Source: Ensifer adhaerens (lineage in GTDB: Bacteria; Pseudomonadota; Alphaproteobacteria; Rhizobiales; Rhizobiaceae). From it: a stretch of DNA of 64,000 nucleotides. How positions within the stretch are numbered: position 1 is the first letter of the stretch; each line of letters opens with the position of its first letter. Where the stretch lies: contig NZ_CP015880.1 in NCBI RefSeq assembly GCF_000697965.2, positions 1,426,001 to 1,490,000 on the forward strand, given 5' to 3'. Shown piece after piece: positions 19,906-27,606 of the stretch. Under the pieces are notes generated by a model. It was not told where the DNA came from. It saw nothing but the letters and a program-made list of their open reading frames with translations, and made no database searches. A program made the position numbers and the translations under genes.

Positions 19906-20661
19906 CTATCCCTTTGCCCGCGCGTCGGCGATTGCCTGGATCATCGCCTGGACATCAGCCTCCGCTGCAGCAAGCGCTTCCGGATCGCGGGCCCGCACGA
20001 CGATATCCGTCGAGAAGGTCTTGCCGTCAAATTTCGGGTAGGAGCCGATGCTCGTCTCCGGATGGTTCTTCTGCACTTCGGTCAGCGGGCTGCCGATATC
20101 GCCCTCGCCGAAGGGCGAGCGTACGGTGCGGGAGAGGAGGGGCGAGCCGACGTTCAGGCCGGGCAGCAGCGCGTCGAGCATGGCCTGGAAGACCTGCGGC
20201 ACGCCGGCCATGACATGCACGTTGCCGATGGCGAAGCCAGGCGCTGTCGATACCGGGTTGGGGATATGGCGTGCACCGAGTGGCATGCGCGCCATGCGCT
20301 TGCGCGCGTCGGTAAACTCCATGTTGCGGCGTTCGTACATGGCGCCGAGCAGCGCCATCGCCTCGGACTCGTAGATGCATTCGACGCCGAAGGCGCGAGA
20401 CACGGCGTCGGCCGTGATGTCGTCATGCGTCGGGCCGATGCCGCCGGATGTGAAGACGTAATCGTAGCGGCTGCGCACCGCATTGATCGCCTCGACGATC
20501 GCCGCCTCGTCGTCGGCGACGATGCGCACTTCTTTCAGGTCGATGCCGACCATGGTCATCATGTCGGCGAGGTGACCGATGTTCTTGTCCTTGGTTCGCC
20601 CCGACAAAAGTTCGTCGCCGATGGCGACCATGGCGGCAGTGACGACTTTTATGCTGCTCAT
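19906..20661 (-). CDS. CinA N-terminal / MoCF-domain protein (molybdopterin-binding, competence-damage inducible A-like)
   Basis: A 251-residue cytosolic protein consisting of one MoCF_biosynth domain. [23 protein letters not shown] at residues 9-31 and [18 protein letters not shown] at about 90-107 are its hallmarks. It lacks the C-terminal nicotinamide-nucleotide deamidase domain of full CinA proteins. In related organisms a single-domain version like this acts as a pyrophosphatase-like (COG1058) enzyme, but the substrate here is not known. The divergent neighbour is wrbA, with 164 bases between the two starts. Confidence 0.88.
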   Translation of the reverse strand: MSSIKVVTAAMVAIGDELLSGRTKDKNIGHLADMMTMVGIDLKEVRIVADDEAAIVEAINAVRSRYDYVFTSGGIGPTHDDITADAVSRAFGVECIYESEAMALLGAMYERRNMEFTDARKRMARMPLGARHIPNPVSTAPGFAIGNVHVMAGVPQVFQAMLDALLPGLNVGSPLLSRTVRSPFGEGDIGSPLTEVQKNHPETSIGSYPKFDGKTFSTDIVVRARDPEALAAAEADVQAMIQAIADARAKG

Positions 20662-20825
20662 CGGGTGATCCTGTTTGTTTAGTCAGTCATTTAACAGTGA
20701 ATTATTATTGTTCACATTGCGAGAACAGTCTGTTTCCCGGACGGCTCCTGGCATGCGGCTGCATTTTGATAAATCTTCCGCGCAGCAGTGATCAAGTGGG
20801 ATCGCTTGTATCCAAAGGAGCAATT

Positions 20826-21425
20826 ATGGCCAAGGTTCTCGTTCTCTACTATTCGGCATACGGACACGTCGAAACCATGGCTTACGCCGTGGCCGAAGGC
20901 GCCAAGTCTGCCGGCGCCGAAGTCGACGTCAAGCGCGTTCCGGAACTGGTGCCGGACGAGATCGCCAAGGCCTCTCATTTCAAACTCGACCAGGCCGCGC
21001 CGATCGCCCATGTCGAGGAGCTTGCCCAATACGACGCGATCATCTTCGGCGCCGGGACGCGCTTCGGCACCGTTGCTTCGCAGATGCGCAACTTCATCGA
21101 TCAGACGGGCAGCCTGTGGGCGTCTGGCAAGCTGGTCGGCAAGGTCGGCTCGGTCTTCACGTCCTCGGCCACCCAGCATGGCGGTCAGGAATCCACGATC
21201 CTCGGCTTCATTCCGACGCTGATGCATCACGGCATGGTCGTCGCTGGTCTTCCCTATGCCTTCCAGGGCCAGATGGGCCTCGACGAAATCAAGGGCGGCT
21301 CGCCCTATGGCGCCTCGACGATCACCGATGCCGACGGCTCGCGCCAGCCGTCCGAGGTCGAACTCCAGGCGGCCCGCTTCCAGGGCGCACACGTCGCCAA
21401 GATCGCTGCGAAGCTTTCGGCCTGA
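20826..21425 (+). CDS. wrbA: NAD(P)H:quinone oxidoreductase, WrbA type
   Basis: A flavodoxin-like FMN protein that reduces quinones by two electrons, protecting against redox cycling. The 199-residue protein starts [19 protein letters not shown], which contains the FMN phosphate-binding loop. [21 protein letters not shown] and [15 protein letters not shown] are WrbA signatures. A longer frame opens at 20697, but ATG 20826 has an AAGGAG site and the canonical N-terminus. A strong terminator follows. Confidence 0.96.
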   Translation: MAKVLVLYYSAYGHVETMAYAVAEGAKSAGAEVDVKRVPELVPDEIAKASHFKLDQAAPIAHVEELAQYDAIIFGAGTRFGTVASQMRNFIDQTGSLWASGKLVGKVGSVFTSSATQHGGQESTILGFIPTLMHHGMVVAGLPYAFQGQMGLDEIKGGSPYGASTITDADGSRQPSEVELQAARFQGAHVAKIAAKLSA

Positions 21426-21454
21426 TCATTTCGACGCAATCGTTTCAAGAGCTT

Positions 21455-21485
21455 AGGCGGCGCCGCAAGGGGCCGCCTTTTTGTT
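21455..21485 (+). terminator. Intrinsic terminator of wrbA
   Basis: Stem AGGCGGC and GCCGCCT (21455-21461 and 21472-21478) with a 10-base loop, followed by a run of T's (TTTTTTG), 30 bases past the wrbA stop. Confidence 0.88.
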
Positions 21486-21593
21486 TTGCGGCTAGCCTTT
21501 CCGGGTGATTCGCGAATGTGGCAATTCGTACCACACTTGTGCTAATATCCGCGGCGTTCGGCATTGAGTATGCCTTTGACGAGGAGGAATGCA

Positions 21594-21613
21594 GGGCCGT
21601 GCGGCAACGGCCC
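21594..21613 (+). promoter_or_regulatory. Hairpin in leader of DUF2188 gene
   Basis: A 7-bp perfect stem, GGGCCGT (21594-21600) and ACGGCCC (21607-21613), has a GCGGCA loop, about 40 bases before the DUF2188 start. A separate ribosome-binding site, GGGAGG, lies downstream of it. No function is known; it may be a 5' UTR stability or control structure. Confidence 0.35.
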
Positions 21614-21654
21614 GCCGAAGACGGAAACGTCTTTCGGATTATCGGGAGGGAAGT

Positions 21655-21897
21655 ATGGCGCGAATTACGTACACCATCGTTCCTCATGACGGCGGATGGG
21701 CCTATAAGGCCGCCGACGCCTTTTCGGAACCCTTTCCCAACCGCGAAACGGCGCTTGCCGCCGCCAAGGCCGCCGCCGCCGAACAGCAAGTCGGCGGCGA
21801 CGACGAGGAGATCAGCTTCCAGGACGAAGAGGGCCACTGGCACTTCGAACACACGGATGGCGGCGATCGGCCTGAAGCGACCGTCGAAGACGGCTGA
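21655..21897 (+). CDS. DUF2188 domain protein
   Basis: A small acidic protein of 80 residues, MARITYTIVPHDGGWAYK, followed by the Ala-rich segment ETALAAAKAAAAEQQ and an acidic C-terminus (DEEGHWHFE). This matches DUF2188, a family of small stress-associated proteins of unknown function. The start at ATG 21655 is set by GGGAGGG 5 bases upstream; upstream in-frame codons lack such a site. It is in tandem with another small protein gene at 21978. Confidence 0.82.
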   Translation: MARITYTIVPHDGGWAYKAADAFSEPFPNRETALAAAKAAAAEQQVGGDDEEISFQDEEGHWHFEHTDGGDRPEATVEDG

Positions 21898-21977
21898 AAC
21901 GGTCAAGGCGACCGGCTCATTGCGAACACATAGCGTTTAGTATTGCGTGCACACCATCTCTCCACGGAGGATATTCG

Positions 21978-22196
21978 ATGCACTACAGCGTTCAGATCTT
22001 CACCTGGACCCCGCGGCAGGGTGTCCACCAGGTCGGATCGGCAATCGAGGTGGACGCCCCCAATTCCAAGGCGGCAGCGGTCTCGCTTCTCGGCCTCAGG
22101 CTGGAAAACCAGGGATGCGCAACGAAACTCGCCGTCCGCGTCTGGCACGACGACGCCTACCAGGCGGAATGCGATTGTTATTACTACAACAACTGA
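21978..22196 (+). CDS. Small hypothetical protein (72 aa)
   Basis: An open frame with an excellent GGAGGA site before ATG 21978. The product has aromatic residues at both ends (MHYSVQIFTWTP and CDCYYYNN) and no signal peptide or membrane segment. Three cysteines are present, two of them near the C-terminus in CDC. The reading frame has coding-like codon use and sits 80 bases after the DUF2188 gene in the same direction. Family not recognised. Confidence 0.65.
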   Translation: MHYSVQIFTWTPRQGVHQVGSAIEVDAPNSKAAAVSLLGLRLENQGCATKLAVRVWHDDAYQAECDCYYYNN

Positions 22197-22280
22197 GCGG
22201 CCAGTCTCGCCGGCGCAACGTCTCGCTCTCCTGAGAGCGTCGGATGCGCCTATCCTGTTGATCCTTGAAAACCGATTGCC

Positions 22281-22365
22281 TGGTGCGGGCGGCGGGGATC
22301 GAACCCGCACAGCCAAGGCCGAGGGATTTTAAGTCCCTTGCGTCTACCAGTTTCGCCACGCCCGC
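22281..22365 (-). tRNA. tRNA-Leu (anticodon TAA)
   Basis: An 85-base cloverleaf on the minus strand from GCGGGCG to an encoded CCA. The anticodon loop CTTAAAA reads TAA. A long variable arm (CTCGGCCTTGGCTG) typical of class II tRNA-Leu and the T-loop GGTTCGATCCC are present. Confidence 0.97.
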
Positions 22366-22435
22366 ATACAGCCTAGATCAAACACTCAGGTCAAACAGTC
22401 AAGGGTGATCGGGGGTTTCGGGGTGGACAACGCGC

Positions 22436-22744
22436 TTAGGCGCGCTGTTCTCTCGTCTTCATGAAAGTGAAGACGGCCGCGGCAATCAGCGCCCCAAGGC
22501 CGTAGACGATAAGCGCGTCGACAAACGGCCAGCCCGAATTGAACGAGTAGATGGCGGGTGCGGGAAACAACAGAACCGCCAAACCCGCGAGGCGCGAGGA
22601 AAAGACGCTCAAAGCCGAAACCTTCCTCAGCAGCCATCCAATGAGCATGCCCACCACCACCATCGATATCGCTGAAAACAAGCGCCAACATTGGTTCCCC
22701 TCATCTAAGCCACCATGGGGACGATAAGCTGACTCGTGTATCAT
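22436..22744 (-). CDS. Small membrane protein, hypothetical (102 aa)
   Basis: This frame encodes up to 102 residues with three hydrophobic stretches: SMVVVGMLIGWLL, LAGLAVLLFPAPAIYSF and ALIVYGLGALIAAAVFTF, ending in the charged tail MKTREQRA. That pattern is typical of a genuine small inner-membrane protein and unlikely in a shadow frame. The start is uncertain, because no clear ribosome-binding site precedes ATG 22744. Translation may begin later, at a TTG or at the ATG before VVVG. A second frame covers 22386-22691 on this strand but is not hydrophobic in pattern. Function unknown. Confidence 0.5.
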   Translation of the reverse strand: MIHESAYRPHGGLDEGNQCWRLFSAISMVVVGMLIGWLLRKVSALSVFSSRLAGLAVLLFPAPAIYSFNSGWPFVDALIVYGLGALIAAAVFTFMKTREQRA

Positions 22745-22795
22745 CGATACGGATCATCTTATAGTTGCAATCGACTTGGCGCTTGCGGACGACAG

Positions 22796-23506
22796 TCAAG
22801 CCTTCAGTGTCAAGCGCTCAAGGACCGTGCCCAACCCGCCGAGATCCGCAATCTCGCGAAAACGCGGATGGTCCTCCGGCTTATCGTGGTGTTCGAACGA
22901 CCAGGTAAGCGCGTGCGGGACATAGACACCCCAGCTTCCGGCACCGAGTGCAGGCACAATATCCGACTTCAGCGAATTGCCGACCATCATGCTTTTCAGC
23001 GCTCCATCGCCGTGACGTTTGAAGATGCGCTCGTAGGTGGCGACGGTCTTGTCGCTGACGATCTCGACGGCGTTGAAATAGTCGCCAAGGCCGGAGGCGG
23101 CGAGCTTGCGCTCCTGGTCGAAGAGATCGCCCTTGGTGATCATGACAAGTCGAAAATGGCCGTGAAGCGCCTCGAGGGTTTCCTTGACATGCGGCAGCGG
23201 CTCGACCGGGTGCACGAGCATGTCGCGCCCAACGGCGAGGATTTCTGCGATGACCGAGGAGGGGACTTTGCCACCGGTAACGTCAACGGCGGTTTCGACC
23301 ATGGAGAGCACGAAGCCCTTGATGCCGAAGCCGTAGAGCCCAAGGTTGCGCTTCTCTGCGGCAAGCAGCCGGTCGGAGAGATGTTCGGTGTCGGTGTGCG
23401 GCCTCAGAAGCTCGGCGAAGCGCGCTTCCGTCAGCCGGAAGAACTGCTCGTTCTGCCAGAGTGTATCGTCGGCATCGAAGCCGACGGTCGTTACAGTATG
23501 GGGCAT
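22796..23506 (-). CDS. HAD-superfamily hydrolase (phosphatase-like)
   Basis: A 236-residue cytosolic HAD enzyme. HAD motif 1 is GFDADDTLW near residue 9, motif 2 the MITKGD threonine, and motif 3/4 the GNSLKSDIVPAL acidic segment. Together these indicate a phosphatase of the YjjG/haloacid dehalogenase type acting on a small phosphorylated metabolite. The substrate cannot be deduced. The start is set at ATG 23506, which gives the canonical N-terminus; the frame extends upstream to 23593 across the preceding gene's end. The gap to the stop of the preceding periplasmic-protein gene is only 4 bases, so the two form an operon. Confidence 0.88.
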   Translation of the reverse strand: MPHTVTTVGFDADDTLWQNEQFFRLTEARFAELLRPHTDTEHLSDRLLAAEKRNLGLYGFGIKGFVLSMVETAVDVTGGKVPSSVIAEILAVGRDMLVHPVEPLPHVKETLEALHGHFRLVMITKGDLFDQERKLAASGLGDYFNAVEIVSDKTVATYERIFKRHGDGALKSMMVGNSLKSDIVPALGAGSWGVYVPHALTWSFEHHDKPEDHPRFREIADLGGLGTVLERLTLKA

Positions 23507-23510
23507 AATA

Positions 23511-24101
23511 TTACGGTCCGGCAATCTTGAAGGGTTGGTCGACGCTGGCACTTTTGCCGCTGTTGACGTCATTGAAGTGGAAGCGCAGCACATAGTCGCC
23601 GGCAGGCGCGCCGGAAACGTCGATGGTCAGCGTCGAATAGATTTCCTGGTTTCTGAGGTGGCCGGTGAAGGTGAAATCGCCGAACGCCTTCTGGCCGGCG
23701 AGCACGTCGCCCTTCGGATTGAGAATATCGAAATCAACGGTGAAGTGGCTTTCGAGTTGGCCTTTCGTTGCCGAATCCTTCCAGGTGAGGCCGATCGGCT
23801 CGATATAGGAGATCAGCGACTCTCCCTCCTTGAAGACTGCGCCCTCGCGCGGATCGTACATGGCGTAGCCAGTCGGCGCCTTGGTCACGAAAACCGCCTT
23901 GCCGATCGCCAGCGGCAACGTTTGCGAAAAGTCGCTCATCGCCTGGCGGAGCAGGTCATGGGCTTTCGCCGCGTCGCCGGAAGCCGCGAGCTTTTCGGCC
24001 TGCACCGCCGCGTCGGCAAGCGGGCCGGCATGGGCCGCGAGACCAGCCGAAAGCGTCACGGCGGCGGTCAGCATCGCCAGACGACGTATATGTTTCACCA
24101 T
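23511..24101 (-). CDS. Periplasmic protein of unknown function
   Basis: A 196-residue exported protein. A cleavable signal peptide is visible at residues 1-26 (MVKHIRRLAMLTAAVTLSAGLAAHA). The mature part starts with an alpha-helical, TPR-like segment (LADAAVQAEKLAASGDAAKAHDLLRQAM). A beta-rich domain follows (HFTVDFDILNPKGDVLAG, STLTIDVSGAPAGDYVLRFHF), suggesting an immunoglobulin-like or beta-sandwich fold. The start is placed at ATG 24101 from GGGGGAA. No family was recognised. It heads a two-gene operon with the HAD hydrolase. Confidence 0.72.
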   Translation of the reverse strand: MVKHIRRLAMLTAAVTLSAGLAAHAGPLADAAVQAEKLAASGDAAKAHDLLRQAMSDFSQTLPLAIGKAVFVTKAPTGYAMYDPREGAVFKEGESLISYIEPIGLTWKDSATKGQLESHFTVDFDILNPKGDVLAGQKAFGDFTFTGHLRNQEIYSTLTIDVSGAPAGDYVLRFHFNDVNSGKSASVDQPFKIAGP

Positions 24102-24182
24102 GACGTTCCCCCATCGCCGGTTTCGACCGACTTTCGGCATCTGCTGCACCGAGTCAAGACGATAGGGCCGCCAGGCGAATGG

Positions 24183-25637
24183 TCAATGCTTCCAGAAGAC
24201 CGGCGTCAGGATTACCAGCACGGTCAGCACTTCGAGACGACCGAGCAGCATCATCAGCGACAGCAGATAGAGTTCGGGATCGCCGAGCGTCGAGAAGTTG
24301 CCGGCCGGCCCGATGATCGGACCAAGGCCCGGGCCGACATTGGAAAGGCAGGTAATGACGGCCGAGGTGGCGGTGACCAGATCGTAGCCGAGCGCTCCCA
24401 TGGCGAGACTGCCGAGCACCCAGAGCAGCATATAGGTGATGAAGAACAGGAAGATGGAGCGTTGCGTGTCCGCGTCGACGGTGTTGCCGCCATAGCGCAC
24501 CGCATAGATCGCATTGGGATAGACGATCTTGTTCAGACCCGACCGGATCGCATTGAAGAGCACGATGAAGCGATAGGCCTTGATGCCACCGGCGGTCGAG
24601 CCGGAGCAACCGCCCATGAAGGTGGCGATGAAGGCTGCGATGACGACGAAGGGCCCCCAGAGGCTGTAGTCCTGGCTGGCATAGCCGCTGGTCGAGAGGA
24701 TAGAGGTGATGTTGAAGAAGGAGTGTGCCAGCGCCAGATGGAATTCCACGCCATTGGCGAGCCGATGATAGACGGCAACGGCAATCGAGAAGGCCGAGAG
24801 ATAGCCGAGGAACACGATGATCTGCGGGTCGCGCAGCGCATCCAGCCTGCCACGGGCGACGAGCACGATCAGGATCGAGAAGGGTAGGCTGCAAAGCGCC
24901 ATGAAGAAGGTGGCGGTCCAGAGCAGCGGAATGCTGCCGAAATAGGCGAAGGATGCATCATGGGTGGAAAAGCCACCCGTCGCCACCGTCGACATCGCGT
25001 GGTTGATCGCATCGAAGCGGTTCATGCCCGTCAGGAAATAGCCGATCGTGCAGAGAAGCGTGATGACGACATAGATCGCGAGGAAAGCGCGGCTGAAGCT
25101 CGCGAGCCGGGCAAAGGGTTTGTCGCCGGTGTCGGAGGATTCCATCTTGAAGAACGACATGCCGCCGACCCTGAGATAGGGGATGATGAACAGGCCGAGC
25201 ACGACGATGCCGATGCCGCCGAGCCAGCACAAAAGTGACCGCCAGAGGAGGAGCCCGGGCGGCGCATCGTCCAGACCGACGATCACTGTCGCACCGGTCG
25301 TCGTGATGGCCGAGACGGATTCGAACAGTGCCTGGGCAAAATCGAGCTTCATCGATGACAGCCAGAGCGGGATCGCGCCGACAACCGAGAACACGGCCCA
25401 CAGCATATTGACGAGAACAAAGCCGAACTTCTTGGAGAAGGGCGGCGGGCCCATGCGCGTCGCCATGAAGGTCGCAAGCGAAAGGCCGCCGACCATGAAC
25501 GCCGAAGCGGCAAAGATCTGCCAATCCGAATGGCCGTAATAGAGATCGACCATCGCCGGCACCAACATGGCGCAGGCAAGATATATGCCGAGGATCGCCG
25601 AAATGTGCACGGCATGCCGGATCAGGGTTGCGTTCAA
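24183..25637 (-). CDS. trkH: Trk-type potassium uptake membrane subunit
   Basis: A 484-residue inner-membrane potassium transporter. Four pore regions are visible, each with the TrkH glycine-containing filter: SAITTTGATVIV, VATGGFST, LSTSGYASQ and LSNVGPGLG. These line the potassium pathway. Around ten transmembrane helices alternate with these, as in TrkH/KtrB. It needs a soluble NAD-binding TrkA-type partner, not encoded in this window. It diverges from threonine dehydratase across a 155-base gap and is separated from the periplasmic protein gene by 81 bases. Confidence 0.93.
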   Translation of the reverse strand: MNATLIRHAVHISAILGIYLACAMLVPAMVDLYYGHSDWQIFAASAFMVGGLSLATFMATRMGPPPFSKKFGFVLVNMLWAVFSVVGAIPLWLSSMKLDFAQALFESVSAITTTGATVIVGLDDAPPGLLLWRSLLCWLGGIGIVVLGLFIIPYLRVGGMSFFKMESSDTGDKPFARLASFSRAFLAIYVVITLLCTIGYFLTGMNRFDAINHAMSTVATGGFSTHDASFAYFGSIPLLWTATFFMALCSLPFSILIVLVARGRLDALRDPQIIVFLGYLSAFSIAVAVYHRLANGVEFHLALAHSFFNITSILSTSGYASQDYSLWGPFVVIAAFIATFMGGCSGSTAGGIKAYRFIVLFNAIRSGLNKIVYPNAIYAVRYGGNTVDADTQRSIFLFFITYMLLWVLGSLAMGALGYDLVTATSAVITCLSNVGPGLGPIIGPAGNFSTLGDPELYLLSLMMLLGRLEVLTVLVILTPVFWKH

Positions 25638-25792
25638 GCGTTTATTTCCCGGAAGAACAATGTGGCCGTGCCGGTGGAACGGTCAGTGCGTCATTTTCAA
25701 CGTCGGCCCGATTCGAGTCAAAGCCATGGCTTCGGGCGTTGCGATGTGCAATAGCGACGGCCAGCGACCAACTCAACGGAAGACCGCACGTG

Positions 25793-27040
25793 ATGAAGCA
25801 GGATGTCGAAACCGCAACCGAAGCCTTGCGGGAGATCTTCCCGCCGACGCCGCTGCAGCTCAACGAACATTTGAGCGCACGCTACGGTGCGAATATTTAC
25901 CTGAAGCGCGAGGATCTTTCGCCGGTTCGCTCCTATAAGATCAGGGGCGCCTTCAACTTCTTCCGCAAGGCGATCGGTGCCGGCGCCTCGGGTAAGACCT
26001 TCGTCTGCGCCTCGGCCGGCAACCATGCCCAGGGCTTCGCCTTCGTCTGCCGCCATTTCGGCGTTCCGGGTGTCGTGTTCATGCCGGTGACGACGCCGCA
26101 GCAGAAGATCGACAAGACCAGGATGTTCGGCGGCGAGTTCATCACCATCAAGCTGGTCGGCGATATCTTCGACCAGTGCTACAAGGCTGCCCGCGACCAC
26201 GTGGAGGCGATCGGTGGCGTCATGGTGCCGCCTTTCGACCACGCCGACATCATCGAGGGACAGGCAAGCGTCGCGGCGGAAATTGCCTGGCAACTGCCGG
26301 AAGAGGTGGTTCCGGATCTCGTCGTGCTGCCGGTTGGCGGTGGCGGTCTTGCCGCCGGCGTCACCGGCTACCTCAAGGATAAGGTTGCAGCCGATCACTT
26401 CATCTTCTGCGAGCCGTCGGGTGCGCCGAGCCTGCGCGAAAGCCTGGAAACCGGCAGCGTCGTGACCCTCGATCAGGTCGACAACTTCGTCGACGGTGCC
26501 GCGGTTGGGCGCATCGGCGACCTCAATTTCGCGGCACTTCGGCGTTTCTCGCCTGACCAGGTCATGTTGCTGTCGGAGAACGCGATCTGCCAGACGATCA
26601 TCGACATGCTGAATGTCGAAGGCGTCGTGCTTGAGCCGGCTGGCGCTCTTTCGATCTCGGCGCTGGAAGCGCTGGGACCGGAGACGCTTGCGGGCAAGAC
26701 GGTGGTCGCGGTCGTTTCCGGCGGCAACTTTGATTTCGAGCGCCTGCCTGACGTCAAGGAGCGGGCGATGCGCCACGCCGGCCTCAAGAAGTACTTCATC
26801 CTGCGCATGGCGCAGCGGCCGGGCGCGCTCCGCGACTTCCTCAACCTGCTCGGCGACGAGGACGACATCTCGCGCTTCGAATATCTGAAGAAGTCAGCGC
26901 GCAACTTCGGTTCCATCCTGATCGGCATCGAGACAAAACATGCCGAGAATTTCCCGGTGCTGAAGGCTCGCTTCGACGCCGCGGGGCTGCGCTACCAGGA
27001 CATTACCGAGAACGAGATCCTTTCCAACCTCATCATCTGA
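25793..27040 (+). CDS. ilvA: Threonine dehydratase (threonine ammonia-lyase)
   Basis: A PLP enzyme that converts threonine to 2-oxobutyrate, the entry to isoleucine synthesis. SYKIRGAF near residue 47 holds the PLP lysine, and CASAGNHAQGFAFVCR and LPVGGGGLAAGVTGYL are fold-type II signatures. A single short ACT-like regulatory region lies at about 335-415 (KYFILRMAQRPGALRDFLNLLG), typical of the shorter IlvA/TdcB-like form and not the double-ACT E. coli IlvA. The ATG at 25793 is the likely start, with GGAAGA upstream; an open frame to 25628 has no support. Biosynthetic versus catabolic role is not settled by sequence alone. Confidence 0.9.
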   Translation: MKQDVETATEALREIFPPTPLQLNEHLSARYGANIYLKREDLSPVRSYKIRGAFNFFRKAIGAGASGKTFVCASAGNHAQGFAFVCRHFGVPGVVFMPVTTPQQKIDKTRMFGGEFITIKLVGDIFDQCYKAARDHVEAIGGVMVPPFDHADIIEGQASVAAEIAWQLPEEVVPDLVVLPVGGGGLAAGVTGYLKDKVAADHFIFCEPSGAPSLRESLETGSVVTLDQVDNFVDGAAVGRIGDLNFAALRRFSPDQVMLLSENAICQTIIDMLNVEGVVLEPAGALSISALEALGPETLAGKTVVAVVSGGNFDFERLPDVKERAMRHAGLKKYFILRMAQRPGALRDFLNLLGDEDDISRFEYLKKSARNFGSILIGIETKHAENFPVLKARFDAAGLRYQDITENEILSNLII

Positions 27041-27114
27041 CGGGAGTGGGCGTCGCGGTCAATTATCGGCACTTAGGCTTTGACAGTGTTGGCCGCGGCG
27101 TCTAAGTCTTGGGC

Positions 27115-27435
27115 ATGGCATCGTTTTTCTCGAAATTGTTCGGCCGTTCCGGCAACTCCGAAGACCAGGCGCAGGCAGCACCGGGGAAATCCGAGGCCTA
27201 TGCGGATTGCACCATCCGTGCGACGCCGATGCGCGAGGGCTCGCAGTTCCGTCTGGCGGGCAACATCGAGAAGGTCTCGGCCGAAGGCGGCGCCAAGGTT
27301 CGCAGCTTCATCCGTGCCGATCTCTTCGCGTCCGAGCAGGACGCGATCGACGCGGCGCTGCGCAAGGGGCGCCAGATCATCGACCAGACCGGCCCGTCGC
27401 TGTTTTCCGACGACGCCTCGTCGCGCCAGGTCTGA
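27115..27435 (+). CDS. HlyU family transcriptional activator-like protein
   Basis: A 106-residue soluble protein. The N-terminal segment MASFFSKLFGRSG is followed by a low-complexity linker and then the HlyU-type beta domain (YADCTIRATPMREGSQFRLAGNIEK). The C-terminal helix region is EQDAIDAALRKGRQIIDQTG. The family is annotated from Vibrio HlyU, but in rhizobia its role is not established, so naming it a virulence activator would be unjustified. The ribosome-binding site before ATG 27115 is weak. Likely monocistronic. Confidence 0.72.
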   Translation: MASFFSKLFGRSGNSEDQAQAAPGKSEAYADCTIRATPMREGSQFRLAGNIEKVSAEGGAKVRSFIRADLFASEQDAIDAALRKGRQIIDQTGPSLFSDDASSRQV

Positions 27436-27563
27436 GCCGGCTTGTCTCTTCAAGATAATCTAATGTAAACATAAGCTTGCCTGTCGAAACTCATGTTTTT
27501 CGGTAGGAGTGCCGTTGGCTTGTGTCGGCGGTTCAGCCAGCTGGTCGACTGCGCGCCAAGTGC

Positions 27564-27589
27564 GTGGGCCGCCGCAAGCGGCAGCCCAC
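27564..27589 (-). terminator. Hairpin between hlyU-like gene and cpdB-like gene
   Basis: GTGGGC (27564-27569) pairs with GCCCAC (27584-27589). A further GCCGC/GCGGC pair lies inside, with one mismatch, giving a long stem in a convergent gap. No T-tract follows in either direction, so termination is only plausible. Confidence 0.4.
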
Positions 27590-27606
27590 ACTGATCGGTT
27601 GGGGGC

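Noticed and set aside
22096..22359. Minus-strand frame including tRNA-Leu
   Set aside because: It is the typical translated shadow of a tRNA and its neighbourhood, including LVDARDLKSLGLGCAGSIPAA-type residues.
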